Assembly: GCF_036248275.1 (NCBI RefSeq)
Contig: NZ_CP109181.1
Location: 4,154,001 to 4,218,000, forward strand
Source: Streptomyces sp. NBC_01716
GTDB taxonomy: Bacteria > Actinomycetota > Actinomycetes > Streptomycetales > Streptomycetaceae
Direction of reading: 5' to 3'
DNA: 64,000 nt
The first letter of the stretch is position 1, and every line of letters begins with the position of its first letter. The translations under genes and the position numbers were made by a program. This document shows, piece after piece, positions 17,515-25,004 of the stretch. Under the pieces are notes generated by a model, which worked only from the letters and a program-made list of their open reading frames with translations, did no database searches and had not been told where the DNA came from.

Positions 17515-17548
17515 CGGAGCCTCCGGCGTATCTCCGCCGGAGGCTTCG
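17515..17548 (+). terminator. Hairpin terminator after the SARP gene
   Basis: CGGAGCCTCCGGCG (17515-17528) pairs with CGCCGGAGGCTTCG (17535-17548), a 14-bp stem with one G-U pair and a 6-base loop, 45 bases after the stop codon. Confidence 0.85.
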
Positions 17549-17571
17549 GTCTGTCCACCCGGCACACCTGT

Positions 17572-17597
17572 GATACTAATACCGGTATAAGTATTGG
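17572..17597 (+). promoter_or_regulatory. A/T-rich promoter region with palindrome before methionine aminopeptidase
   Basis: A low-GC stretch holds -10-like hexamers GATACT (17572-17577) and TATAAG (17586-17591) around the perfect palindrome ATACCGGTAT (17579-17588). It lies 30-55 bases upstream of the ATG. A palindrome over the -10 suggests a repressor site; the regulator is unknown. Confidence 0.5.
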
Positions 17598-17628
17598 ATC
17601 GAGTGCTGGGCAGGGCGAGGAGTCACAC

Positions 17629-18396
17629 ATGGTGGAGATCAAGACCGACGCCGCGTTGGACGCGATGCGGGAAGCCGGGCGGGTGGTGGCCCGCGCGCTG
17701 GCCGCGGCGCGGAAAGCGGCCGGTATCGGGGTGTCCCTGAAGGAGCTCGACGAGGCCGCCCGCACGGTGCTGGACGAGGCGGGGGCCGGTTCGCCGTTCC
17801 TCGGGTACCGGCCGTCCTTCGCCCCCGTCCCGTTCCCCGCCGTGATCTGCACCTCCATCAACGACGCCGTGGCGCACGGCATCCCCACCGGCTACCGCCT
17901 GCGCGACGGCGATCTGGTGAGCATCGACTGCGGCGCGCTGCTCGACGGCTGGGCCGGCGACGCGGCCATCAGCTTCATCGTGGGAACTCCACGCCCCGCG
18001 GACCTCGACCTGATCGAGGCCACCCAGCAGGCACTGGACGCCGGTATCGCCGCCGCTCTGGTCGGCAACCGCCTCGGCGACATCTCCCACGCCATCGACA
18101 CCGTCGCCCGCAAGGCGGCATGCGGCATGCCCGCCGACTTCGGCGGGCACGGCATCGGCCGCAGCATGCACGAGGATCCCCATCTCCCCAACCGTGGCCG
18201 CCCCGGTCGCGGTTTCCCCCTCCGCCACGGCCTGGTTCTCGCCATCGAGCCCATGCTCATGGCCGGCGGCCAGAACGTCTATCGCACCGACAACGACGGC
18301 TGGACCCTGCGCAGCATCGACGGCAGTCAGTCCGCCCACATCGAACACACGGTCGCCATCACCGCCCAGGGCCCCCGCATCCTGACCCTCCCCTGA
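17629..18396 (+). CDS. map: Type I methionine aminopeptidase
   Basis: 255 residues. Removes N-terminal Met from nascent proteins. The five metal ligands are visible: Asp in VSIDCGALLDGW, Asp in AGDAAISF, His in GGHGIGRSMHEDP, Glu in LAIEPMLMAGG, Glu in HIEHTVAIT. The length and lack of a zinc-finger N-terminus fit type Ia. Streptomycetes usually have two or more map genes; this one is not next to the ribosomal-protein/secY cluster, so it is a paralog. ATG 17629 has GGCGAGGAG 7 bases upstream. Confidence 0.92.
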   Translation: MVEIKTDAALDAMREAGRVVARALAAARKAAGIGVSLKELDEAARTVLDEAGAGSPFLGYRPSFAPVPFPAVICTSINDAVAHGIPTGYRLRDGDLVSIDCGALLDGWAGDAAISFIVGTPRPADLDLIEATQQALDAGIAAALVGNRLGDISHAIDTVARKAACGMPADFGGHGIGRSMHEDPHLPNRGRPGRGFPLRHGLVLAIEPMLMAGGQNVYRTDNDGWTLRSIDGSQSAHIEHTVAITAQGPRILTLP

Positions 18397-18429
18397 CCCG
18401 GAGTCGGCCCGGAGTCGACCCGGAGTCAG
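18397..18429. repeat. Three tandem copies of an 11-bp repeat
   Basis: CCCGGAGTCGG / CCCGGAGTCGA / CCCGGAGTCAG follow the map stop codon directly, and the last copy runs into the stop codon of the broken thioesterase. Likely slippage within decaying sequence. Confidence 0.8.
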
Positions 18430-18668
18430 TCCGCCGGGCGGACCTGTTCCGCGACCAGTTCCCGTGCCTTCTCGCTCCACTCCGACGGGCGCCTCGTCGC
18501 CGGGTCCAGGCGGATCAGCGTGCGGTTGCCGTGGGCGTACGTCGGCGGCCCGCCGTCCCGGGAGCGGATGCCGAAGCTGTACCTGAGCGAGGTGCGGCCG
18601 AGGTGTTCGACCCAGATGCGGACGCCGTACTCGCCGGGGCGGTCGATCGGCGCCTCGAAGGTGCACCA
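18426..18668 (-). pseudogene. 5'-truncated acyl-CoA thioesterase (hotdog) remnant
   Basis: About 80 residues resemble the C-terminal half of a 4HBT hotdog thioesterase: RPGEYGVRIWVEHLGRTSLRY (central strands), THGNRTL-like segment YAHGNRTLIRLDPATRRPS, and an ordinary C-terminus. The N-terminal half with the catalytic helix is missing, and no start codon lies in this frame before the upstream membrane-protein gene. In its place is low-complexity DNA (18670-18745) built of GGAACG(CA)-like units. I read this as a decayed gene. A distinct short protein is possible but no ribosome binding site supports it. Confidence 0.65.
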
Positions 18669-18745
18669 GGAAGCCGTACTCCTCCGTTCCTTCCGCGCCT
18701 TCCGTTCGCTTCCGTTCCCTGCGTTCCCTGCGTTCCTTCCGTCAC

Positions 18746-19198
18746 TCAGGGCTCCCGCGTGTGGAAGTAGTAGAAGGCCGCTATCGCCGTCGCCGCCCCC
18801 ACCGTCAGCCCGATCCCGGACGACCGGAAGACGCTCGCGTACGAGAGGCTGTAGAGAAAGCCCAGGGACATGCCGGCCACCACGCCGAACGCCCCCGCCC
18901 GTATCTCCGTCGCCAGCGTCTTGGGAAGCCGCAGCAGGATGAAGACAAGCAGGGCCACCGAGAGGCCGGAGACCACGCCGAGGGTGATCTGGAGGGCGTT
19001 GAGCGGTTCGCCGCGGCGCTGGATGAACGGTGCCCAGATGCCGTAGACGATGCCGAGCGTGACCGGGACCGCCACGGTGTGGAGGGGGATGCGCGGCCGC
19101 CCCCCGCCGGAGAAGCGCGAGAGACGCGAGAGGCGCGAGGGGCGCGCGTGCCGAGGCCCTGGCGACCTGCTCGCGGACGTCGGTGCGTGTGTGGCCAT
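18746..19198 (-). CDS. Small membrane protein, four predicted transmembrane helices
   Basis: 150 residues. A basic, Ser/Arg-rich N-terminus of about 40 residues precedes four hydrophobic segments: VAVPVTLGIVYGIWAPFI, LGVVSGLSVALLVFILL, GAFGVVAGMSLGFLYSLSY, GIGLTVGAATAIAAFYYF. No family is recognised with confidence. ATG 19198 has GGAGGAG 8 bases upstream. It is divergent from the FUSC membrane protein 108 bases away. Confidence 0.75.
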   Translation of the reverse strand: MATHAPTSASRSPGPRHARPSRLSRLSRFSGGGRPRIPLHTVAVPVTLGIVYGIWAPFIQRRGEPLNALQITLGVVSGLSVALLVFILLRLPKTLATEIRAGAFGVVAGMSLGFLYSLSYASVFRSSGIGLTVGAATAIAAFYYFHTREP

Positions 19199-19306
19199 GG
19201 CAGAGAACTCCTCCCGCTCGTCCCTCTTCCAGAGCACACCCGCCGACGCCGCCCGGCAACTCGTACCCCCGCCCTCTGCTGACAGCCCGCCCCCTCATAC
19301 GTCACT

Positions 19307-21295
19307 GTGGCCACCGTGATCTCTCCCCGCCCCGGACTCACGCCTCCCGAGTGGCTGCTCAGCGGTCTGCGCCCGAAGCCCGCCCCCATCCCGTGGTCGG
19401 CGGTCGTCCGCGCCGGCGTCGCGCTCGCCGCGCCGCTCGCCGTCGGGCTCGCCTGCGACCGGCCCACCTACGGCGCGCTCGCCTCCATGGGCGCCCTGTC
19501 CGGCGTGATCAGCGACACCGCCGACGCCTACCGGCTGCGGATACTGAACATCGCCGTCCCCCAGCTCTTCGGCGCGATCGGCGTGACCCTCGGCACGCTC
19601 GTCTTCGACCAGGGCTGGGTCGCCGTCGCCGCGCTGACCCTCGTCGCGCTCGTCTCCGGGATGATCTCCTCGATCGGCGCGGTGGCCTCGGTCTCCGGGC
19701 TGCTCCTGCTCCTCAACGCCGTCGTCGGCGCCGGTCTCCAGATGCCCGAGCCGTGGTGGCTGGCCCCGCTCCTGCTCGGCTCCGGCGGCCTCCTCGTGCT
19801 CGCGCTGTCCCTGCTCGGCTGGCCCTTCCGTGGCCGCGTCGCCGAACGGACCGCCGTCGCCGACGCCTACCGCGCCTTGGCCGACCTGCTGGAATCCGCG
19901 GCCCGCGAGGACGGCGACTACGAGGTGAGGCGGCAGGCCGTCACCGAGGCGCTGAACAAGGCGTACGACCTCATCCTCGCCCGCCGCGCCCGCGACCACG
20001 GCAGGCGCGGCCCCCTCGTACGGCTGCTCTCACAGCTCAACGTGCTCATCCCGCTCGTCGAGGCGGCGCCCGCCGCGCATCTGCGGCGCCGCCCGCTGCC
20101 CGACGAGATCCCGGCCCTCGTACGGGAGTTGGCGCGCGCGATCGACGAGGGCCGGGTCGACGGCGCCGACGCGGGCGCCGACCTGCCCGCGCCCGGCACC
20201 CCGTCCGAGCGGGCCGTCGACGTCGCGCTGCGGCACGCCGCCTCGGTCGTGCACAAGGCCGACCCCGACCCGTACAACGTGGACGACCGCCTCGGCCGCC
20301 CCGCCGCGCTCCGCGTCCGGATCAGGCACGCCGGGCGCGACGTGCTGTTCAGCGAGTCGTCCTGGCGCTACGGGCTGCGCCTCGCGCTCTGCATCGGTCT
20401 CGCGCAGTCCCTGGTCTCGGTGATCGACGTGCCGCGCTCGTACTGGGTCGCCCTCACCGTCACCTTCGTCCTCAAACCCGACTTCGGCTCGGTGTTCTCG
20501 CGCGGCGTCCTGCGCGCGCTCGGTACGGCGGCCGGTCTCGTCGTCGCCGCGGCCGTGCTGTCGCACGTACCGCGCGGCTGGTGGGACGTGCCGGTCATGC
20601 TGGTGCTGGCCGCGTGCATCCCGGCCGTCTCCGCGAAGAGCTACGGCTTCCAGACGGCGGCCATCACGCCGGTGATCCTGCTGCTGTCGGACGTGCTCAA
20701 CCACGAGGGGTTCGCGCTGGTCGTACCGCGTCTCGTGGACAGTCTCATCGGCTGCGCGATCGCGCTGATCGCGGGCTATCTGCTCTGGCCGGAGAGCTGG
20801 CACACACGGATCGGGGACCGGCTGGCGGACGCCGTCGACGACACGGCGGACTATCTGACGTACGCGTTCGGCCCTGCCGACGGCCTCACCGCCGCGGAAG
20901 CGGCGGCGAACCAGGCCGAGCGGGTGCGCCGGCGGCGGACGATCTACCGCGATCTGTCCGTCGTACGCACCGAGTTCCAGCGCGCGCTCACCGAGCCCCC
21001 GCCGACCGGCACACGCGCCGCGGCCTGGTGGCCGCTGGTCGTCGCGCTGGAGCGGATCATCGACGCCACGACGGCGGCGCGGGTACGCGTCAACCACGGG
21101 GCAGCGCCACCCGGCGCGGCCGAGATCGCGGACGCGGAGAGGCAGTTGAGGGAGCTGGCGACGCGGGTGCGCTCCAGCGTCGTCCTGGTGGACGTGAGGA
21201 AGGGGTGGTCGGCGGAGGAGGACGAGGGGGTGCTGGCGCCGCTGCGGCAGGAACTCAGGTCGGCGCAGGCGATCACCTCGCAGCGCGTTCAGTAG
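19307..21295 (+). CDS. FUSC family membrane protein
   Basis: 662 residues in the fusaric acid resistance/aromatic acid exporter-like layout: two bundles of membrane helices (about residues 30-170 and 360-490) separated by a soluble helical region, then a C-terminal cytoplasmic domain. The motif SYWVALTVTFVLKPDFGSVFSRGVLRALGT in the second bundle is the FUSC_2 hallmark. Members export aromatic acids or act as permease-like efflux proteins; substrate unknown. GTG 19307 or GTG 19316 may be the start. The 3' end overlaps the convergent ATPase-domain gene by 7 bases. Confidence 0.88.
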   Translation: MATVISPRPGLTPPEWLLSGLRPKPAPIPWSAVVRAGVALAAPLAVGLACDRPTYGALASMGALSGVISDTADAYRLRILNIAVPQLFGAIGVTLGTLVFDQGWVAVAALTLVALVSGMISSIGAVASVSGLLLLLNAVVGAGLQMPEPWWLAPLLLGSGGLLVLALSLLGWPFRGRVAERTAVADAYRALADLLESAAREDGDYEVRRQAVTEALNKAYDLILARRARDHGRRGPLVRLLSQLNVLIPLVEAAPAAHLRRRPLPDEIPALVRELARAIDEGRVDGADAGADLPAPGTPSERAVDVALRHAASVVHKADPDPYNVDDRLGRPAALRVRIRHAGRDVLFSESSWRYGLRLALCIGLAQSLVSVIDVPRSYWVALTVTFVLKPDFGSVFSRGVLRALGTAAGLVVAAAVLSHVPRGWWDVPVMLVLAACIPAVSAKSYGFQTAAITPVILLLSDVLNHEGFALVVPRLVDSLIGCAIALIAGYLLWPESWHTRIGDRLADAVDDTADYLTYAFGPADGLTAAEAAANQAERVRRRRTIYRDLSVVRTEFQRALTEPPPTGTRAAAWWPLVVALERIIDATTAARVRVNHGAAPPGAAEIADAERQLRELATRVRSSVVLVDVRKGWSAEEDEGVLAPLRQELRSAQAITSQRVQ

Positions 21296-21687
21296 TCCGG
21301 CGCCTTGAGCGTCACCCAGACCCGCTTCCCCGGCCCCTCCCGCCCCGCCACCCCCCAGTCGTCCGCGAGCGCAGCGACCAGCGCGAGCCCGCGCCCGCAC
21401 TCGTCGACCAGGTCAGGGGTACGGGGATGGGGCAGCGCCTCGCCCGCGTCCTCGACCTCCAGCCGCAGCAGCCCGTCGCCCCTGCTCACGGTCACATGGA
21501 TCTCCCGCCCCGGCGGCGACCCGTGCCGCAACGCGTTGGTGACCAGCTCCGACAGCAGCAGCGCCGCGGTGTCCCCGAGCTCACCCGCCAGGCTCAGCCG
21601 CTCCAGCAGGGCCTCCCTGGCACGGCCGACACTGCGGGGGTGGCGGGGGAGCCGGAGCTTCATGTGCTGGTCACAGTCGCGGTTCAT
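21289..21687 (-). CDS. HATPase_c anti-sigma-type ATP-binding protein
   Basis: 132 residues, a single GHKL ATPase of the SpoIIAB/RsbW type: AALLLSELVTNALRHG is the N-box, LRLEVEDAG the G1 box and CGRGLALVAALADDWGV the G2 box. Such proteins phosphorylate anti-sigma antagonists or act as lone serine kinases in streptomycetes. ATG 21687 (MNRDCDQ) is preceded by GGGGAAGG; the upstream ATG at 21705 lies inside that ribosome binding site. It is convergent with the FUSC gene. Confidence 0.88.
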   Translation of the reverse strand: MNRDCDQHMKLRLPRHPRSVGRAREALLERLSLAGELGDTAALLLSELVTNALRHGSPPGREIHVTVSRGDGLLRLEVEDAGEALPHPRTPDLVDECGRGLALVAALADDWGVAGREGPGKRVWVTLKAPDY

Positions 21688-21819
21688 GGAGATGACCTTC
21701 CCCATGTGAACGGCTTTTACTTTCCGTGCACGAAAGGTGACTCTCCGGTATTGGAGCGCACCCCCTCGAACCCACCCCAGGGCAGCGACCTTTACACGCG
21801 AGAGCTTCCATGAGTAAGG

Positions 21820-21831
21820 TTACGGTCGTAA
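21820..21831 (+). promoter_or_regulatory. 12-bp palindrome upstream of secreted SnoaL-like gene
   Basis: TTACGGTCGTAA is a perfect palindrome 33 bases before the ATG at 21864, within an A/T-rich stretch of TAAG/TTAAC repeats. It is positioned like an operator over a promoter. The regulator is not identified. Confidence 0.45.
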
Positions 21832-21863
21832 GTTAACGAGCCGAACCCGAGATAGGAATCATC

Positions 21864-22439
21864 ATGCTTGCTCGTCGCGCCGCCCTCTCCGCAGCCACCG
21901 CCCTCCTTGCCCTCGCCGCCATGGGAACGCTCACCGCGGGAGCCCCGGCCGCCGCGTCCACCGGCTCCGCGCCCACCATCTCGGCCGCCTACGACGCCGG
22001 TCACCACGACCGCGTCCCGCGCATCGCTCAGCAGTGGGCGTCCGCGTGGAACGACGCCGACCCGCAGAAGATGGCATCTCTCTTCACCAAGGACGGGACG
22101 TACGAGGACTTCGCCTTCCAAGGCGCTTTCCACGGCAAGGAAGGTGTGGCGATGTGGGTGTCACTCACGCACCAGAGCATCCGCGACGCCAAGGTGACCG
22201 TCACCGACGCCTTCCGCACAGGTGACCGTGTCTCGATCCGGTGGGTCTTCTCCGGTACGGACACCGGGGCCTTCGCCCCGGACCTTCCCTCGACCGGCAA
22301 GTCCTTCGCCGTGCCCGCCACCACCGTCATGGAGCTGAGGAACGGCAGGATCAAGAGGACCAGCGACTACTACAACCTCGCCGACGTCCTGCGCCAGGTC
22401 GGCCTCCCCGCCGGCGCCTACACCCCGCAGGGCGCGTAG
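21864..22439 (+). CDS. Secreted SnoaL/NTF2-like protein
   Basis: 191 residues. Sec signal peptide at residues 1-31 (MLARRAALSAATALLALAAMG followed by an Ala-rich cleavage region). The mature part has the SnoaL-like pattern: IAQQWASAWNDADPQKMASLF, GTYEDFAFQGAFHGKEGV, then RVSIRWVFSGTDTG and VMELRNGRIKRTSDYYNLADVLRQVGL, the last as in ester-cyclase-like members. It is probably an extracytoplasmic small-molecule binder or cyclase-like enzyme; function unknown. ATG has AGGA 8 bases upstream. Its TAG stop lies 3 bases before a degenerate inverted-repeat element. Confidence 0.85.
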   Translation: MLARRAALSAATALLALAAMGTLTAGAPAAASTGSAPTISAAYDAGHHDRVPRIAQQWASAWNDADPQKMASLFTKDGTYEDFAFQGAFHGKEGVAMWVSLTHQSIRDAKVTVTDAFRTGDRVSIRWVFSGTDTGAFAPDLPSTGKSFAVPATTVMELRNGRIKRTSDYYNLADVLRQVGLPAGAYTPQGA

Positions 22440-22442
22440 ACC

Positions 22443-22490
22443 CGGGGCGTGTCTTTTCGATCAGGTCCTAGATCCAAACGACAGGCCCTA
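22443..22490. mobile_element. Deletion derivative of the TAGGGCGTGT inverted-repeat element
   Basis: GGGGCGTGTCTTTTCGATCAGG is followed by TCCTA and GATCCAAACGACAGGCCCTA. The two halves correspond to the left and right ends of the larger element at 52301-52487 (the right end matches at 18 of 20), with the middle lost. The right terminal TA plus the next base form the TAG stop of the S4-domain gene (22490-22488). As a hairpin between convergent genes it may also terminate both. Confidence 0.75.
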
Positions 22491-22910
22491 GTGCCCCTGG
22501 AGCTCGTCCAGCACGCGCCGCTCCCGCTTCGTCGGGCGGCCCGCGCCACGTTCGCGGACCGCGACCGGGCCCGCGAACTCGCGGGGCGGGGGCGGCGGGC
22601 TGTGGTCCTCGTAGCACTGGACGGCCACCGGCGCGCCCACCCGTTTCCGTACGACACGGGTGAGCACGACGATCCGCTGGCGCTCCGCGTGGCGGACGCG
22701 GATCTCGTCGCCCGGCTTGACCGGAGACGCGGGCTTCACCCGCTCACCGTTGACCCTGACGTGGCCCGCGCGGCACGCGGACGCCGCCTGCGAGCGCGTC
22801 TTGGTCAGCCGCACCGACCAGATCCAGACGTCGGCGCGGACGGTGCCCTGGTCCCCGGTCCCGGACCCCGCTCCGGACCCGTTCCCGCCGTGAGCTTCAG
22901 CAGCAGCCAT
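22488..22910 (-). CDS. S4-domain RNA-binding protein (Hsp15/HslR-like)
   Basis: 140 residues. The S4 domain is at residues about 25-85: VRADVWIWSVRLTKTRSQAASACRAGHVRVNGERVKPASPVKPGD. The C-terminal part is basic and Pro-rich (HSPPPPPREF, RGAGRPTKRERR), as in HslR homologs that bind stalled 50S subunits carrying nascent chains. ATG 22910 has TAAGCT ending 7 bases upstream, so a leaderless start is possible, though a GGGGG run could also serve as ribosome binding site. Its TAG stop coincides with the end of an inverted-repeat element. Ten bases separate it from the ABC-F stop upstream, so the two genes probably form an operon. Confidence 0.88.
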   Translation of the reverse strand: MAAAEAHGGNGSGAGSGTGDQGTVRADVWIWSVRLTKTRSQAASACRAGHVRVNGERVKPASPVKPGDEIRVRHAERQRIVVLTRVVRKRVGAPVAVQCYEDHSPPPPPREFAGPVAVRERGAGRPTKRERRVLDELQGH

Positions 22911-22920
22911 GCCCCCGAGC

Positions 22921-24594
22921 TTACGGCGTGTCCTCCGCATCGCCGGGGGAAAGCGCGTCCAGCACCTCGTCCTCGGACGTCTCCGTGAGTTCCTCCCCGA
23001 CCACCAGCCAGCGCGTGATCCCCACCGATTCGAGGAACGGCAGGTCGTGGCTCGCGATCAGCAGCGCGCCCTCGTACGACTCCAGCGCGCCCGTCAACTG
23101 CCGCACGCTCGCGATGTCCAGGCTGTTCGTCGGCTCGTCCAGCATCAGCAGTTGCGGGGCGGGCGCGGCGAGCAGCATCGCGGCCAGCGCCGCGCGGAAG
23201 CGTTCGCCGCCCGAGAGCGTCCCGGCGAGCTGTTCGGCCCGCGCCCCCTTGAAGAGGAAGCGCGCGAGCTGCGAGCGGATGTGGTTGTCGGTGGTGCCGG
23301 GCGCCAGGCGCGCGACGTTCGCCGCGATGCTCAGCGCCGGGTCGAGGACATCGAGGCGCTGCGGCAGGAACCGCGCGGGTACGAAGGTCCTGGCCTCGCC
23401 CGACAGCGGCGCGAGTTCCCCGGTGAGCGTGCGCAGCAGGGTCGTCTTGCCGGATCCGTTGCGTCCGACGAGCGCGATCCGTTCGGGGCCGCGTACGTCG
23501 AGCGTCCCTTCCCGCAGCCGCCCGAAGCGGGGCCGTACCGCGTCGAGAGTCAGCACCGTACGGCCCGCGGGCACCGCGGTCCTCGGCAGGCTCACCCGGA
23601 TCTCGGCGTCGTCGCGGATCGCCTCCGCCGCCTCCTCGCGCCGCTCGCGCGCGCCGCTCAGGCGCTCCTCCTGGAGGACCCGCGACTTGTCCGCCGACTC
23701 CTGCGCGGACCGTTTGCGCATCCCCGCGACGATCCGGGGCGCCTTGCGCTGGGCGTTGAGCTTCTTGTCGTGGCGCTGCCTGCGGGCGTTCTTGATCTGC
23801 GTCTCCTCCAGTTCGCGCTTCTGGCGCCGTACGTCGGCTTCCGCCGAGCGCAGCATGCGGCCCGCCGCCTCCTGCTCGGTGGCGAGCGCCTCCTCGTACG
23901 CGGACCAGCCGCCGCCGTACCAGTTCACGGAGCCGGCCCGCAGCTCCGCGATCCGGTCGACGCGTTCCAGCAGCTCACGGTCGTGGCTCACCACGACGAG
24001 CACGCCGGAGCGCCAGGAGTCGACGGCTTCGTAGAGCCGGTGGCGGGCGGGCAGGTCGAGGTTGTTCGTCGGCTCGTCCAGCAGGAGCACGTCGGGACGC
24101 TCCAGGAGCAGTGCGGCCAGGCGCAGCAGGACCGTCTCGCCGCCGGAGATCTCGCCGACGGTGCGGTCGAGGTCGATGCCGCCGAGGCCGAGCGAGCCGA
24201 GCATGGCGACGGCGCGTTCCTCGACGTCCCAGTCCTCGCCGACCGTCTCGAAGTGCTCCTCGCGTACGTCTCCGTCCTCGATGGCGCGCACCGCGGCGCG
24301 CCGCTCGGCGATGCCGAGCGCCTGGTCGACACGGAGGGCGGTGTCGAGAGTGATGTTCTGCGGCAGGTACGCGAGGCTGCCGCCCACCGTGACCGAGCCG
24401 CCGGAGGGGCGCAGCTCGCCCGCGAGCAGGTGCAGGAGCGTGGTCTTGCCGGCGCCGTTGGCACCGACGAGTCCGGTGCGGCCCCGGCCGATGCTCAGGG
24501 AGAGCCCGTCGAAGACGGGGGTGCCGTCCGCCCACCGGAAGGAGAGCGCGGAGCAGGTCAGGGAGGCGCTGGGGGTGGTGCTGGGGGTGGACAT
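22921..24594 (-). CDS. ABC-F family ATPase, ribosome protection/translation factor type
   Basis: 557 residues with two ABC domains and no membrane segment. Domain 1: Walker A GANGAGKTT, signature ISGGETVLLRLA, Walker B DVLLLDEPTNNLD. Linker of about 80 residues rich in charged helices (RRQKRELEETQIKNARRQ, then RVLQEERLSGARERREEA). Domain 2: Walker A GRNGSGKTT, signature LSGGERFRAALA, Walker B LLMLDEPTNSLD. The layout is that of ABC-F proteins, which act on ribosomes and include antibiotic-resistance factors; which drug, if any, cannot be told. A leader of about 230 bases with a possible 30-codon uORF precedes it, as seen in some inducible ABC-F resistance genes. Confidence 0.93.
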   Translation of the reverse strand: MSTPSTTPSASLTCSALSFRWADGTPVFDGLSLSIGRGRTGLVGANGAGKTTLLHLLAGELRPSGGSVTVGGSLAYLPQNITLDTALRVDQALGIAERRAAVRAIEDGDVREEHFETVGEDWDVEERAVAMLGSLGLGGIDLDRTVGEISGGETVLLRLAALLLERPDVLLLDEPTNNLDLPARHRLYEAVDSWRSGVLVVVSHDRELLERVDRIAELRAGSVNWYGGGWSAYEEALATEQEAAGRMLRSAEADVRRQKRELEETQIKNARRQRHDKKLNAQRKAPRIVAGMRKRSAQESADKSRVLQEERLSGARERREEAAEAIRDDAEIRVSLPRTAVPAGRTVLTLDAVRPRFGRLREGTLDVRGPERIALVGRNGSGKTTLLRTLTGELAPLSGEARTFVPARFLPQRLDVLDPALSIAANVARLAPGTTDNHIRSQLARFLFKGARAEQLAGTLSGGERFRAALAAMLLAAPAPQLLMLDEPTNSLDIASVRQLTGALESYEGALLIASHDLPFLESVGITRWLVVGEELTETSEDEVLDALSPGDAEDTP

Positions 24595-24712
24595 CGTCGT
24601 GGTCCTCGTCGGCGCGGTGGGATGGGGGCGTCGTATGCGAGCACCACGCGGCGACAGGGCCTTGGCCCAGGGAAGGACGCGGCTGTCCGAGAGTTCAGGG
24701 ACGGCACATGCA

Positions 24713-24805
24713 TCAAGGTCGCAGCCACGCGGGGCGTACGGGCGGAGGCGTGAGCCAGGAGCCGTACGGCGTGATGATCGCGAACCTCAGATGCGCAACG
24801 TCCAC
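24713..24805 (-). CDS. Possible 30-residue leader peptide upstream of ABC-F gene
   Basis: A GTG at 24805 opens a reading frame of 30 residues that contains FAIITPYGSWLTPPPVRPAW and ends at TGA 24715-24713, with a PPP run near the end that could stall ribosomes. It begins just after the predicted transcription start from the promoter at 24835-24863. No good ribosome binding site is visible and it lies 118 bases upstream of the ABC-F start, so this is a candidate only. Confidence 0.3.
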   Translation of the reverse strand: MDVAHLRFAIITPYGSWLTPPPVRPAWLRP

Positions 24806-24834
24806 CTCTATCGGAGACAACAAGGACGCGGTGA

Positions 24835-24863
24835 ACGATAGGCGACCCGGGCGGCGGAGGCAA
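24835..24863 (-). promoter_or_regulatory. Candidate promoter of the ABC-F gene
   Basis: On the minus strand TTGCCT (24863-24858) and TATCGT (24840-24835) are separated by exactly 17 bases, a good sigma-70-like pair in a GC-rich context. It gives a leader of roughly 230 bases before the ABC-F start. The rest of the 410-base gap (24595-25004) holds this leader and the PhoX terminator; I see no other gene there. Confidence 0.5.
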
Positions 24864-24930
24864 AGGCCTTTCGTCCCTCCCGCTGCCCGCCGGCGTGACC
24901 TCGCCCGCACGAACGCGTCCCGCACAAGAA

Positions 24931-24970
24931 AGTCGCCGGACGGTCCGGAGATCCGGCCCGCCCGGCGACT
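24931..24970 (-). terminator. Terminator after the PhoX-type phosphatase gene
   Basis: AGTCGCCGG (24931-24939) pairs with CCGGCGACT (24962-24970) around an inner CCGG-AGAT-CCGG hairpin. On the minus strand the stem is followed by TTTCTTGT, the T-rich tail of an intrinsic terminator, 35 bases after the PhoX stop. Confidence 0.8.
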
Positions 24971-25004
24971 GTTCACGTGCTCATCCAGGACTGACGAGGG
25001 CGTC

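Noticed and set aside
21715..21745. CTTTCCGTGCACGAAAG near-palindrome upstream of the ATPase-domain gene
   Set aside because: The two arms and the inner CGTGCACG have different centres, so it is not a clean operator; not listed.
22909..24753. 614-residue plus-strand frame opposite the ABC-F gene
   Set aside because: Antisense shadow of a strongly supported ABC-F gene.
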